45,258 nt of DNA from an uncultured Eubacterium sp. (GCA_934320655.1 CAKRFN010000019.1:1-45258), one strand, 5' to 3'. Positions 24,892-33,572 are shown, counted from the stretch's first letter. The notes: generated from the letters alone by a model not told the origin. Numbers and translations: made by a program.

Positions 24892-26394
24892 CTACACCCC
24901 CATCAACCCATAAATATACTCCAAATCCAGATGTTCCCGCAGGGCTGCCGCCAACAGATCAAACTGCTGCCCGCGGTATGCTTCCAGGGATTGTCCATTT
25001 TCTGTGTGCAGCGTGATCCCCCGCCTGCGTGCCAATGCAGATGCGAGCGCACGCACAACACCCTCTCCGTCAAAAAATCCATGCACATACGAGCCGTAAA
25101 CCGTATCCAGTGCCACACCATCCGGTTTTTCGGTGTCATTTGTATCATCCTGCAGATGCACGAACGGCTGAACATCGGATGGCAGATGCGTCTCACCCAT
25201 ATGTATCTCATAGCCGTCTACCGGGCAGCCAGACAGTTCCCGCAATGCACCCGGGATCTGACCAATACATCCATGGACACGGGTCAGCGTCTTTTGCTCC
25301 CCAAACACCGTCTCCGTCGGCAGATAACCAAGCCCCTGCAGCGTGCCGCCGCCCTCGGTCATCAACGGATCGCTGATCCGCTGTCCCAGCATCTGATAAC
25401 CGCCACAGATACCGAACAGGATACTGCCCTTTGCGTGTGCCTTCGCAATCATCGCCTCCATACCGCTGCTGCGCAGCCAGCGCAGATCGTCCATCGTATT
25501 TTTCGTTCCGGGTAAAATCACCAGATCCGGTGTTCCCAGCTCCCGCGGCTGATCCACATACCGCAGCGCGATATGCTCCGCATGCTCTAACATAAGAAAA
25601 TCCGTAAAATTAGACAGATGCGGCAGACGGATCACCGCCACATCCAGCGCCCCATCCGCCACGCGGCGCGTCAGGCGTCCGGCAAGTGAATCCTCATCCT
25701 CAATGTCTATTTTCAGATACGGCGTCACACCGACCACTGGAATGTCGCAAAACTGTTTTAACTGCTCGATGCCCGGCTCTAAAATCGAGCGGTCACCGCG
25801 GAATTTATTGATAATAAGTCCCTTGATCCGCGCGCGCTCCTGCTTCTCCAACAGCGCCACCGTACCAACAAGCTGCGCAAACACGCCGCCACGGTCAATA
25901 TCACCGACGAGCAGCACCGGCGCATCGACAAGCTCTGCCATCCCCATATTCACAATATCATTTTCCTTCAGGTTAATCTCCGCCGGTGAACCGGCACCTT
26001 CTATGACAATAATATCATTTTGGGCAGCCAATGCGTCATAGGCATGCCTGATGTCCGGCAGCAGACTCTTTTTATAAGCAAAATACTCCGTGGCGCTCAT
26101 ATTGCCGCGTGCCTGTCCGTTCACGATCACCTGTGAGCCGACATCGCTCATCGGCTTGAGCAGAATCGGGTTCATACGCACCGATGGCTCGATTCCGGCA
26201 GCCTGCGCCTGTACGACCTGCGCACGCCCCATCTCGAGCCCTTCTTTTGTGACATATGAATTGAGTGCCATATTCTGTGATTTGAACGGTGCGACCCTGT
26301 AGCCGTCCTGTGCAAAGATCCGGCACAGCCCCGCTACGAGCAGACTCTTTCCCGCTCCTGACATCGTTCCCTGTATCATAATATTTTTTGCCAT
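24892..26394 (-). CDS. cobQ: Adenosylcobyric acid synthase (glutamine-hydrolysing)
   Basis: A 500-residue enzyme that amidates four side chains of adenosylcobyrinate a,c-diamide using glutamine and ATP. The N-terminal P-loop-like ATPase is IQGTMSGAGKS (about 6-16). DNxxD-type residues are in the DIDRGGVFAQL segment near 168. The C-terminal class I glutamine amidotransferase has the catalytic Cys in FGICGGYQMLG near 330 and His in YGSYVHGFFDGEG near 430. The start at 26394 follows GAGGGAG; an upstream Met at 26424 would run into cobD. It is last in the kinase-aldolase-cobD-cobQ operon. Confidence 0.95.
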   Translation of the reverse strand: MAKNIMIQGTMSGAGKSLLVAGLCRIFAQDGYRVAPFKSQNMALNSYVTKEGLEMGRAQVVQAQAAGIEPSVRMNPILLKPMSDVGSQVIVNGQARGNMSATEYFAYKKSLLPDIRHAYDALAAQNDIIVIEGAGSPAEINLKENDIVNMGMAELVDAPVLLVGDIDRGGVFAQLVGTVALLEKQERARIKGLIINKFRGDRSILEPGIEQLKQFCDIPVVGVTPYLKIDIEDEDSLAGRLTRRVADGALDVAVIRLPHLSNFTDFLMLEHAEHIALRYVDQPRELGTPDLVILPGTKNTMDDLRWLRSSGMEAMIAKAHAKGSILFGICGGYQMLGQRISDPLMTEGGGTLQGLGYLPTETVFGEQKTLTRVHGCIGQIPGALRELSGCPVDGYEIHMGETHLPSDVQPFVHLQDDTNDTEKPDGVALDTVYGSYVHGFFDGEGVVRALASALARRRGITLHTENGQSLEAYRGQQFDLLAAALREHLDLEYIYGLMGV

Positions 26395-26405
26395 AGCACT
26401 CCCTC

Positions 26406-27455
26406 TTACTGTCTGTTTTTCCAATCCGATAATACTTTTACCAACTGCTCATTCTCCTCATGCGTGCGCACGCACACGCGGTATGTTCCCGCCTCCAGTC
26501 CGCGGTAATTACTGCAATCGCGGATCAGGATGCCGCACGAAAGACAATACTCATACAAACCCTGTTTCCACATAAAAAAAAGATAATTCGCGGCAGCCGG
26601 AAACACGACACATCCCAGCGCCTCTAACTGTTCCCGCAGCCACTCCCGCTCTGTACGGATGCGCGCAGCCGTATCACGCAGCCACGCCCGTTCCTGCGCC
26701 GCCGCGATTCCTGCATACGCTGCCGGAAGCGACACATTCCACTCCGGCAGTTCTTTTTTGCATTTGCATAACAGCGTCTGATCACTGCTGAGCACATAGC
26801 CGATGCGAAGCCCCGCACAGGCATACGTTTTCGTAAACGCCTTGACAAGCACCAGATGCGGATACTGCTGCAAATACTGTCTGGCACTGTACTTGTCCGG
26901 TTCTTCCACAAATTCAATAAAACACTCGTCCAGCACCAGCCGGATCTGATGATCTGCCGTGATCTGAACGAGTTGTCTGACATACTCCGGTGCGAGCAGC
27001 GTCCCGGTCGGATTGTTCGGATTGCTGAGCATCACAACATCCCACAGCTCTGCTTCTGACCGGATCAGATCCAGAAATTCAATTCCGGGCTGCCAGCCAT
27101 GTTCCGGCTGTGTCTGAAAAAAAGCAATCTGCGCACCAACCTGTTCCAGTGTGCGCTCATACTCATAAAAGCCGGGCGCTGCGAGCAGCGCCCGTTTGGG
27201 ACGGAGTGTACGCATAAGCGCCGCGAGCAGCTCCGACGCACCGTTTCCACATAGGATCTGCGCCGGATCAACCTGCTCATAAGCACCGACCGCCCCACGC
27301 AGCGACTGCGACTGCGGATCGGGATAATGCATTGCCTGCTCCACACCGCGGATCGCAGCCTCGCGCACCCGGTCAGGCATTCCAAAACAATTACAGTTCG
27401 CCGAAAAATCAATCACTCCCGGATGTTCATAGATATTTCCGCCGTGAATGCTCAT
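26406..27455 (-). CDS. cobD: Threonine-phosphate decarboxylase (CobD-type PLP enzyme)
   Basis: A 349-residue fold-type I PLP enzyme related to histidinol-phosphate aminotransferase. The N-terminal HGGNIYEHPGVIDFSAN is typical of cobalamin CobD proteins, which decarboxylate L-threonine-3-phosphate to (R)-1-aminopropan-2-ol phosphate for the nucleotide loop of B12. The PLP lysine is in KAFTKTYACAGLRIGY near 215, and LSNPNNPTGTLL is near 140. Adjacent cobQ supports this role over histidine synthesis. Its start overlaps nothing essential upstream: the aldolase stop at 27452 overlaps it by 4 nt. Confidence 0.9.
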   Translation of the reverse strand: MSIHGGNIYEHPGVIDFSANCNCFGMPDRVREAAIRGVEQAMHYPDPQSQSLRGAVGAYEQVDPAQILCGNGASELLAALMRTLRPKRALLAAPGFYEYERTLEQVGAQIAFFQTQPEHGWQPGIEFLDLIRSEAELWDVVMLSNPNNPTGTLLAPEYVRQLVQITADHQIRLVLDECFIEFVEEPDKYSARQYLQQYPHLVLVKAFTKTYACAGLRIGYVLSSDQTLLCKCKKELPEWNVSLPAAYAGIAAAQERAWLRDTAARIRTEREWLREQLEALGCVVFPAAANYLFFMWKQGLYEYCLSCGILIRDCSNYRGLEAGTYRVCVRTHEENEQLVKVLSDWKNRQ

Positions 27456-28300
27456 GAATATTTTCCTTCCGAACCAAACAGACGGATCTTCTCTGCGACG
27501 ACCGCTTTCATCGCCTGTATCTCATACGGGATCAGACCCATCATGGTCTTTTCGCCCGCCGCGATTCCGGCTTCTACACCTGCTTTTCCGGCTTTATCGA
27601 TATCCGTAAAAATATTGATCTTGGACACGCCGAGTTTGACCGCATTTCTGAAATCATCGTCAGCCAGTCCGGAACCGCCGTGAAGCACGAGCGGTACGTT
27701 TGTCTTTTCTGAAATCACGCGGATTCTCTCAAAGTCCAGCTTTGGCGGAAATGCGTAATCGCCGTGTGCGTTTCCGACTGCGACCGCAAGCGAGTCCGCA
27801 CCGGTGCGCTGTACATAGTCGACCGCCGTGTCCGGATCTGTAAAATAGTCCTCCGGATTTGCCAGCTTTCCACTGCCGGCGTTATCTCCTACATGTCCCA
27901 GCTCTGCCTCAACTGTCACACCCATTCCGTGGCATATTCTTACCATCTCTGCCACTCTGCTGACATTTTCCTCATAAGAAACCGTCGAGCAATCATACAT
28001 GACCGATGTAAAGCCCAATTTCAAAGCCTCCATGCAGCGTTCAAACGTCAGACCGTGGTCGTAATGCACGCATACCGGCACACTGGCTCTCTTTGCCATC
28101 GGCAGCAGATAATCTGCCACCAGCTCCAGCTCTGTTGCAGGGAGCAGCACTTCCGCTGTGCCAACCATGACAGGAGCCCGCAGTTCTTCGGCAGTCTCAA
28201 TAATCGCACGCGCCATCTCCACATTTACCGCATTGAAAAATCCGACTCCGTACCTGCCTTTTTTTGCAGGCTGGAGAATTTCATTCATATTTACAAGCAT
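27452..28300 (-). CDS. Class II (zinc) ketose-bisphosphate aldolase family protein
   Basis: About 282 residues. Zinc-site histidines are in VCVHYDHGLTFE near 79, VEAELGHVG near 137 and AVGNAHGDY near 175; the catalytic loop LHGGSGLADDDF is near 205. It resembles FbaA/GatY/KbaY-type aldolases that cleave fructose- or tagatose-phosphates into dihydroxyacetone phosphate and an aldehyde. The exact sugar is not fixed by sequence. The start at 28300 has AAGGATGGG just upstream and overlaps the kinase stop by 10 nt; an in-frame ATG at 28312 is possible. It forms a kinase-aldolase pair in front of cobalamin genes. Confidence 0.85.
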   Translation of the reverse strand: MLVNMNEILQPAKKGRYGVGFFNAVNVEMARAIIETAEELRAPVMVGTAEVLLPATELELVADYLLPMAKRASVPVCVHYDHGLTFERCMEALKLGFTSVMYDCSTVSYEENVSRVAEMVRICHGMGVTVEAELGHVGDNAGSGKLANPEDYFTDPDTAVDYVQRTGADSLAVAVGNAHGDYAFPPKLDFERIRVISEKTNVPLVLHGGSGLADDDFRNAVKLGVSKINIFTDIDKAGKAGVEAGIAAGEKTMMGLIPYEIQAMKAVVAEKIRLFGSEGKYS

Positions 28301-29415
28301 GTTTTTTCCCATCCTTTCTCTATTTTCTGCCGCAATTCACTGAGCGGTTTCAGCCCGGACAACGCATCATACGCTGCCACGCAGCTCGCACCGGTCGCCG
28401 CTGCCAGATGCAGGCACATCTGCGGATTCTCCCCCTCAAGCATCGCCGTGAGAAATGCCGCGATACTGGTATCTCCCGCTCCGGTTCCCGATAAAATCCG
28501 TTCGGGCACATAGCTTCGCTCAAATATGGATTGTTCTGCCCACGCGGATGCATCCAGTTCTATCCGGCTGCTGATCTGTTCCAGCTTTTTCCCCTCTGCC
28601 GTCCGCAAATACATGCCTTTTGCACCGCATTTTAGCAACAGCACTTTACATCCGTATGCCATGCATTTTTCCGCGAGCGGTTTGATATCTGTTTCAATGT
28701 CCAGAACATCCGTAATGTCACCGCCGCCCGCGCGAACCTGCAGTTGTTCAAACTGTTTCCTGTCAATCATAAAGCAGAGTTCTTCGATACTCGGCACAAA
28801 AAAATCCACATAGGGAAGTGTCCGTTTTAAAATCTCATCCCAGTCTGCCTTTCCCGCATCTGACTTTGGATCAACCGCAGCCAGATCCAGCGAAGTAGCT
28901 GCGCCTGCTGCCTGTACACGCTGCATCAGTTGTACCAGCCGCGCTCCATCTGATTCATACATCGACCGCATCAGTGTCGGATAGCCGAAATGAAACAGCG
29001 CAGCCTCTCCGATCCGCTGAAAATCCATATCCTCTGCCACAAACGTATCATTTGCTCCGGAATGGTGTAAAAATATGCGGTCAATCCCCGGCATGGCGAG
29101 CACTACCGAATAACTGGTAGATGCAGCTTCATCACAGATCATTCCCTCACCCGCGCCGTATTGATCCAGTACATTTTGCACAAGACTGCCGAACGCATCC
29201 GTGCCGATTTTTCCCATCAAAGCTACGTCATTTCCGAGCAGTTTCATCGCAAGTCCGGTATTTGCGACAGCACCACCCGTATGTACATCCGCATTTCCCA
29301 CCTGAATCAGTTTTCCCGGACTCAGGATCTGTTCTACTCTGTCAGCCATTCCACCCACAAACACCGGTGTGATGTCCAGACAGATGTGTCCCGCCACAAT
29401 TACCTTCTTTTTCAT
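28291..29415 (-). CDS. PfkB/ribokinase-family carbohydrate kinase
   Basis: A 374-residue kinase with the N-terminal signature GNADVHTGGAVANTGLAMK (about 40-58) and the C-terminal anion-hole/catalytic motif LSGTGAGDTSIAAF near 310, whose Asp is the catalytic base. It phosphorylates a small sugar or sugar phosphate with ATP. It is longer than usual ribokinases (about 310 residues), with extra sequence around 185-270. It is the first gene of the operon, with its own promoter at 29478-29505, and is coupled to the aldolase by a 10-nt overlap. The substrate is unknown. Confidence 0.87.
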   Translation of the reverse strand: MKKKVIVAGHICLDITPVFVGGMADRVEQILSPGKLIQVGNADVHTGGAVANTGLAMKLLGNDVALMGKIGTDAFGSLVQNVLDQYGAGEGMICDEAASTSYSVVLAMPGIDRIFLHHSGANDTFVAEDMDFQRIGEAALFHFGYPTLMRSMYESDGARLVQLMQRVQAAGAATSLDLAAVDPKSDAGKADWDEILKRTLPYVDFFVPSIEELCFMIDRKQFEQLQVRAGGGDITDVLDIETDIKPLAEKCMAYGCKVLLLKCGAKGMYLRTAEGKKLEQISSRIELDASAWAEQSIFERSYVPERILSGTGAGDTSIAAFLTAMLEGENPQMCLHLAAATGASCVAAYDALSGLKPLSELRQKIEKGWEKTCL

Positions 29416-29477
29416 TGTCCTTATTCCACTCCCATCAAAAGATTCATCACGTACATTTCAAGCGTTCCCATAACACA

Positions 29478-29505
29478 ATCATATCACATCACGGTTTGTT
29501 TGCAA
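29478..29505 (-). promoter_or_regulatory. Promoter of the kinase-aldolase-cobD-cobQ operon
   Basis: The -35 TTGCAA (29500-29505), 16-nt spacer and -10 TATGAT (29478-29483) lie about 65 nt before the kinase ATG. Confidence 0.65.
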
Positions 29506-29537
29506 GATTGATTGAACGGCATGCCGCCGCCTAAAGT

Positions 29538-29735
29538 TTATACTGCATGAGTTTCTCCCTCAACAGCGAGCCATGACACAAATGTCCCATCTGCCATATG
29601 ACGCGTATAATACTCCCGCAATGCCGGAACCAGATCAATCTCCTCTTTCGCACCTTCTTCTCTTAGCTGATGGATTCTCATATCAATAAAAACATCCAGT
29701 TCTTTTGGGGTAAGCCTTTTATATTCGATTGCCAT
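29538..29735 (-). pseudogene. N-terminal stub of a GNAT acetyltransferase
   Basis: The frame encodes 65 residues, beginning MAIEYKRLTPKELDVF and continuing through MRIHQLREEGA and MADGTFVSWLAVEG. This is the usual N-terminus of a GNAT-family acetyltransferase of about 140-150 residues. It stops just before the beta-strand that should lead to the acetyl-CoA pyrophosphate loop, so the catalytic fold is missing. No remnant of the C-terminal half is visible downstream. I read it as a truncated, inactive copy. It marks the point where the ordered chromosomal genes give way to the AT-rich accessory stretch. Confidence 0.75.
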
Positions 29736-29819
29736 TTACTTTATGCCTCCCTCGAAAAATCTTTTGCCATAAAAATCACATGCAGCAATATCCCTGCTGT
29801 CCATTTTTCTGATAAACAT
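29736..29819 (-). CDS. Small ORF (27 residues) ahead of the GNAT stub
   Basis: This reads MFIRKMDSRDIAAC... and ends in EGGIK. It has a good GGAGG site 7 nt before the ATG, and its TAA is immediately followed by the ATG of the GNAT stub. I do not recognise it. It could be a true small protein, a leader, or the head of a deleted gene. Confidence 0.35.
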   Translation of the reverse strand: MFIRKMDSRDIAACDFYGKRFFEGGIK

Positions 29820-29860
29820 ATAAATCCTCCATTTTTCCATCCTGCCGGACCGGCACAGAA

Positions 29861-30523
29861 TCAAAAAGCCAGATAATTATTTACGATAAAAATTCCAGCT
29901 ATCACAATTACAAGGATGGCAGCCACCGCAAACTGCCAGCTTCTCCGCCCAAAATATCTGCATACTTTTTTCTTGTAGTCCAGATACACCTGCCCAAATT
30001 CCTGCGCAAGATACTGTTCTTCCTGAAGCATCTGCAAATGCAGCATCACGATTGCAAACACGGTAAACGCAAGGAGAACCCAGTTAAAAAACAATAGCAG
30101 AATCGAAAGATACACCAGATCAAAGCCTAAAAATGCCGGATTGCGGCTGATACGAAAGATGCCGTTGCACACCAGCTTTCTATGGTCGTCGGCTGCCACT
30201 CCCGCCCGCCACGAAGCTCCCATGGTATATACTGCCGTGAGGAAGAACAGATCTCCCACAATTCCGAAAATCACGCCTACGGTTTTCCCTGAATCGTGAA
30301 GGAGCGACTGTCCCCAGAATATACTGACAAGCTCCACAACTACAATTCCATAGGTCGCAAATTTCATCATCCGCTCTATCCGGAATCTCTTTTGGTTCGT
30401 TTTATCCTTGCCAATCTGATTTGTTACGATTCCCTGTTTTCTCTGTATCGCCATCTTTCCAAGATAGACCGTATAGAAAAACACCAGAATCAATAATGCT
30501 ACCACCTGATATTTCCATGTCAT
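29861..30523 (-). CDS. Isoprenylcysteine carboxyl methyltransferase-like membrane protein
   Basis: A 220-residue polytopic protein with hydrophobic segments at about 5-25, 53-70, 80-97, 138-160 and 198-216. It has the family motifs GIFRISRNPAFLGFDL near 122 (the RNPxxLG turn) and LQEEQYLAQEFG...YLDYKKKVCRYF near 166-190. These belong to the ICMT/PEMT-like SAM-dependent membrane methyltransferases. In bacteria without prenylated proteins the substrate is usually a lipid or unknown. It stands alone between decayed genes, with a GGGAAC-type weak ribosome site. It is full length. Confidence 0.8.
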   Translation of the reverse strand: MTWKYQVVALLILVFFYTVYLGKMAIQRKQGIVTNQIGKDKTNQKRFRIERMMKFATYGIVVVELVSIFWGQSLLHDSGKTVGVIFGIVGDLFFLTAVYTMGASWRAGVAADDHRKLVCNGIFRISRNPAFLGFDLVYLSILLLFFNWVLLAFTVFAIVMLHLQMLQEEQYLAQEFGQVYLDYKKKVCRYFGRRSWQFAVAAILVIVIAGIFIVNNYLAF

Positions 30524-30730
30524 GATTGTTCCCTTTTCCTCTCCATCATTTTCACAATTAACGCCGTATCTACTTTATCGCTATTTTACTTCATTGTCTA
30601 TGCACAGGTAGCTAACATGCAAAAAAATGATGCTCAGATGCCATTCAGCCCCATACTGAAATTTCACCTATTTGGATGGTATCCTCCAATGCCTTTACAA
30701 AAAATGTCTCCATTTACAGTTCTCCTGATT

Positions 30731-31150
30731 TCAAACGGTAAAATCCTCCGATTTAAAATTACTGTAATAGCGCCCCTTAACGGCTGTAAATTTAAGGACG
30801 CAATAATCGGGATCTGTCACTCCGCCATGATAATACATGGTGTCTCCCTTTCTCCAAATGCGCTCTTTTGCCTCAGCACTCTCCAACACTTCAACCGTTC
30901 CGGAAAGACTGACCCCACGGAAAAAACGCTTATCCACAAAATAAATACTGGCTTTCGGATTTTCACGAAAACACTTTACTTTATTAGACGAAGTGTTTGT
31001 AGAAAACCAAAAAGTCTTTATGCCGTCACGTTCCCGTGGTGCGAGCATCGCCTTGCTGACAGGAAATCCCTCTGCGTCTATGTAGCTTATAACCGTAAGT
31101 TTCATTTTGTTAATCATATTTCCAATCGTCTTTTCTGCATCCCTCATCAT
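30731..31150 (-). CDS. Pyridoxamine 5'-phosphate oxidase-family flavin-binding protein
   Basis: A 139-residue split-barrel protein with a strand order typical of small FMN- or F420-binding PNPOx-like proteins. Segments include GFPVSKAMLAP, IKTFWFSTNTSSNKVKCF, NPKASIYFVD and the GTVEVLES strand. Such proteins often bind flavin and act in general redox or stress functions; the true PNPOx of vitamin B6 salvage is longer. An AGGAGA site precedes the start by 7 nt. The 207-bp gap downstream, up to the ICMT-like gene, shows no gene. Confidence 0.8.
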   Translation of the reverse strand: MMRDAEKTIGNMINKMKLTVISYIDAEGFPVSKAMLAPRERDGIKTFWFSTNTSSNKVKCFRENPKASIYFVDKRFFRGVSLSGTVEVLESAEAKERIWRKGDTMYYHGGVTDPDYCVLKFTAVKGRYYSNFKSEDFTV

Positions 31151-31198
31151 TGCTAAATCTCTCCTTTTCCTATTCTTTGCCTGACTTTTGCAGTTCGC

Positions 31199-31828
31199 CT
31201 ATTCCATGTGCTCCAAAGCGGTAATATCTCCCGACTGAATGGCAGAGATATTGCGCTTGATTTTTTCTTCCTCCCAATCCCACCAGCGCATAGCCTCAAG
31301 CTTCTCAATCGTTGCGTCGTCAAACCGCTTACGGATGGGCTTGGCAGGAATACCGCCAACAATAGTATAAGGTGGCACATCCTTTGTCACCACAGCACGT
31401 GTACCGATGATTGCGCCATCGCCGATCGTCACGCCTGACATGATGACAGCCTCATAGCCGATCCATACGTCGTTGCCGATAACGGTATCGCCTTTGTTGT
31501 CCCAAGCCAGCCGTATGTTTTTTGCATCAAGATCCCATTCGTCAAAGAGAATGGGAAATGTATAGGTTGCCAGCGACTGCATTGCATGGTTTCCACTCGT
31601 AAAGAGAAACTTTGCACCGCAGGCAATCGAGCAGAATTTTCCGATTTTCAGCTTGTCACCGTTGATAGGATAATGATAAAGCACATTATTCTTTTCAAAA
31701 TCGCAGGGATCGTGTACAAAATCGTTGTAGATCGTGTAGTCCCCGACCTCAATATTCTCTCCTGTAATCACATCTTTCAGATAAACCGTCTGTTTATCGT
31801 GCGGACGTGGGTAGATTTTATTCTTCAT
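31199..31828 (-). CDS. Vat-like xenobiotic O-acetyltransferase (left-handed beta-helix)
   Basis: About 209 residues from the ATG at 31828, which has GGAGG 8 nt upstream. The layout matches the Vat/XAT family: IYPRP-type N-terminus, VGDYTIYND, DKLKIGKFCSIACGAKFLF, GNHAMQSLATYTF with the likely catalytic His near residue 80, hexapeptide repeats GDTVIGNDVWIGYEAVIMSGV, and a WWDWEEEKI tail. Vat enzymes inactivate streptogramin A antibiotics by acetylation. Related proteins act on other hydroxyl acceptors, so resistance is plausible but not shown. It is intact and lies in a row of accessory genes. Confidence 0.85.
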   Translation of the reverse strand: MKNKIYPRPHDKQTVYLKDVITGENIEVGDYTIYNDFVHDPCDFEKNNVLYHYPINGDKLKIGKFCSIACGAKFLFTSGNHAMQSLATYTFPILFDEWDLDAKNIRLAWDNKGDTVIGNDVWIGYEAVIMSGVTIGDGAIIGTRAVVTKDVPPYTIVGGIPAKPIRKRFDDATIEKLEAMRWWDWEEEKIKRNISAIQSGDITALEHME

Positions 31829-31897
31829 TCTGGTTTCCTCCATGAAAAGCCTGTTATTGTTTGGACTTTATTCTTACACTCGCAAAAACCGTTTATC

Positions 31898-31913
31898 AGT
31901 CCCTCAGGACTGC
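31898..31913. repeat. Short perfect hairpin between acetyltransferase genes
   Basis: The arms CAGTCC and GGACTG are perfect, with a 4-nt loop. It stands between the broken maltose-acetyltransferase-like gene and the Vat-like gene. On the minus strand a T5 run follows only after 9 further bases, so it is at best a weak terminator. Confidence 0.35.
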
Positions 31914-31928
31914 GCAATTTTTACCGTT

Positions 31929-32318
31929 CTAAGCATTGCCCTCTCCGTTAATTCTTTTCATGACTCTGCATGGATTGCCAACGGCAACACAGTTCGCCGG
32001 AATATCTTTTGTAACCACACTGCCTGCACCGATCACCGTGCCATCTCCGATAGATACACCGGGAAGGATAATCACCCCGCCACCGATCCAACAGCCGTTA
32101 CCTATTTTTACAGGCAGCGCATAAATACGGCAAAAATATGTCCCAATGCTCCCAAAGAGCTGCTTTAGGACATTCTCCATTTCCTGTTCCTGCTCATACG
32201 AGAAAGAATTATATTGTTTCAATAAACTTCTTGCATTCTTTTTCAAGTCTAAAAATATCTGGTCATGGCAGTCATACCACTCACCGGACATACACTTTTC
32301 CAATTCTGTCATATCCAT
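31929..32318 (-). pseudogene. Maltose/galactoside O-acetyltransferase-like protein with internal deletion
   Basis: About 129 residues from the ATG at 32318 (GGAGGA, 7 nt). The N-terminal helical part (MTELEKCMSGEWYDCHDQIF) and the C-terminal hexapeptide end (IGNGCWIGGGVIILPGVSIG to GNPCRVMKRI) are clear. Family members are about 185-200 residues. Here the segment after LFGSIGTYF, which should hold the first beta-helix coils and the catalytic His-Pro loop, is missing: roughly 55 residues, still in frame. Acetyl transfer is therefore unlikely. It could be expressed as a shortened protein. Confidence 0.72.
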
Positions 32319-32357
32319 ACCTTGCTCCTCCATAAATTACCAGGTTCCCGCAGCCAC

Positions 32358-32915
32358 CTACAGCGCAGTCCCTTTCTTTGGAACAAAGAAACGGCTCATA
32401 TCCGTATGCTCCAGTTCCAACAGCGAAATCTTTTTGTCGATTCCTCCGGCATATCCTGTCAGGCTGCCATTTGTGCCTACGACTCGGTGGCAGGGAATGA
32501 TAATGGAAATCTCATTATGTCCAACCGCACCGCCAACTGCCTGAGCCGACATATGAGAAATGTTTTGTGTTTCTGCCATTCTACGTGCAATTTCTCCATA
32601 TGTGATCGTCTGTCCATAGGGAATCTCTAATAAAATCTGCCACACTGCCTGTCTGAAAGTTGAGCCGTTTGGATGAAGCGGCGGCGTAAATTTCGGTTCT
32701 TCACCGGAGAAATACTCATCCAGCCATTTTTTTGCCTCTGTGAGAATCTCTGTTTCCTGTGAAATGTGCTCATCCGGAAGTGTATTTGCAAAATATTTCT
32801 GTCCTTCAAACCACAAACCGGTAAGCCCGATTTCATCCGCTGCTAAGAGAATTTCACCAAGCGGTGATTTATATTTACATGTATATACCATATTTTTATT
32901 ATAAAGATTGATCAT
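32358..32915 (-). CDS. ogt: Methylated-DNA-protein-cysteine methyltransferase
   Basis: A suicidal repair protein of up to 185 residues that moves the methyl group from O6-methylguanine to its own cysteine. The acceptor is in IIPCHRVVGTNGSLTGYAGG near 145-164. The helix-turn-helix-like segment FRQAVWQILLEIPYGQTITYGEIA near 95-118 flips the base. The N-terminal domain is short (YKSPLGEILLAADE). No strong ribosome site is visible, so either Met1 (32915) or Met9 (32891) may be used. It is complete in motifs. Confidence 0.93.
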   Translation of the reverse strand: MINLYNKNMVYTCKYKSPLGEILLAADEIGLTGLWFEGQKYFANTLPDEHISQETEILTEAKKWLDEYFSGEEPKFTPPLHPNGSTFRQAVWQILLEIPYGQTITYGEIARRMAETQNISHMSAQAVGGAVGHNEISIIIPCHRVVGTNGSLTGYAGGIDKKISLLELEHTDMSRFFVPKKGTAL

Positions 32916-32927
32916 ATTTTTAAATTG

Positions 32928-33263
32928 CTAATTCCCCTCATATATGAGTTTTTTCCACTGGCGGTATTCCGGTGCGCCATCCCACTCTACCGCCCGATCA
33001 ATATAGAACTCTGCCAATTCCAAAGATGCAGGCGGTGTTAATGGAGTGAAAAGATAATACGCCATTAAAAATGCACACCGAGCGGCAGCTTTCATATTTT
33101 TTTCATCCTGAAACTGATGCAATGATGCCTCTAATATAAAAAACAGGTTTAGCCGATCTACTTCATTTGCATCTGCATAAAAGCAATCCAAGTCGCCGGT
33201 AGTTAGTTCAAATATTGTTTTCTCATCAAAATAGGGATGTTCAAAATCTATTTTTATGTTCAC
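32928..33263 (-). CDS. Conserved-looking hypothetical protein
   Basis: A 111-residue acidic, mostly helical cytosolic protein without signal or membrane segment. The GTG start has a strong AGGAGG site. Notable phrases are FFILEASLHQFQDEKN and ARCAFLMAYYLFTPLTPP, followed by a Trp-rich C-terminus (VEWDGAPEYRQWKKL). I do not recognise a family. It precedes ogt by 12 nt and may be co-transcribed with the small membrane protein behind it. Confidence 0.6.
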   Translation of the reverse strand: MNIKIDFEHPYFDEKTIFELTTGDLDCFYADANEVDRLNLFFILEASLHQFQDEKNMKAAARCAFLMAYYLFTPLTPPASLELAEFYIDRAVEWDGAPEYRQWKKLIYEGN

Positions 33264-33289
33264 TGTTTCCTCCTGCGAGCTGAAAGCTG

Positions 33290-33526
33290 TCAGTGCTTTT
33301 CGTTTTGTCCTTTTGTGTCCTCCTTGAATGACCTGATTTCTTCTAAGATAAGTTCAGTACAAACAACAATAAGACCTGAAAGAAGAACAATTCCACCATA
33401 AATCGGATAAATAAAGGATGCTTGGACTCCACCACCAACGATACCAGACAAGAACTGCCATACACCACTGAACGGCCAAATGACTAATGCAAATACTACA
33501 AGCATCGTAATAATAGCTTTTTTCAT
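33290..33526 (-). CDS. Small two-helix membrane protein, unknown
   Basis: A 78-residue protein with hydrophobic stretches at about 4-24 and 36-60, then a charged tail (EEIRSFKEDTKGQNEKH). A GGAGG site lies 7 nt before the ATG. It resembles short uncharacterised Firmicute membrane proteins. No further function can be proposed. Confidence 0.65.
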   Translation of the reverse strand: MKKAIITMLVVFALVIWPFSGVWQFLSGIVGGGVQASFIYPIYGGIVLLSGLIVVCTELILEEIRSFKEDTKGQNEKH

Positions 33527-33572
33527 TACTCTTTACCTCCACAAATTTTCATTTTTTCAACTCTGCGACTAT

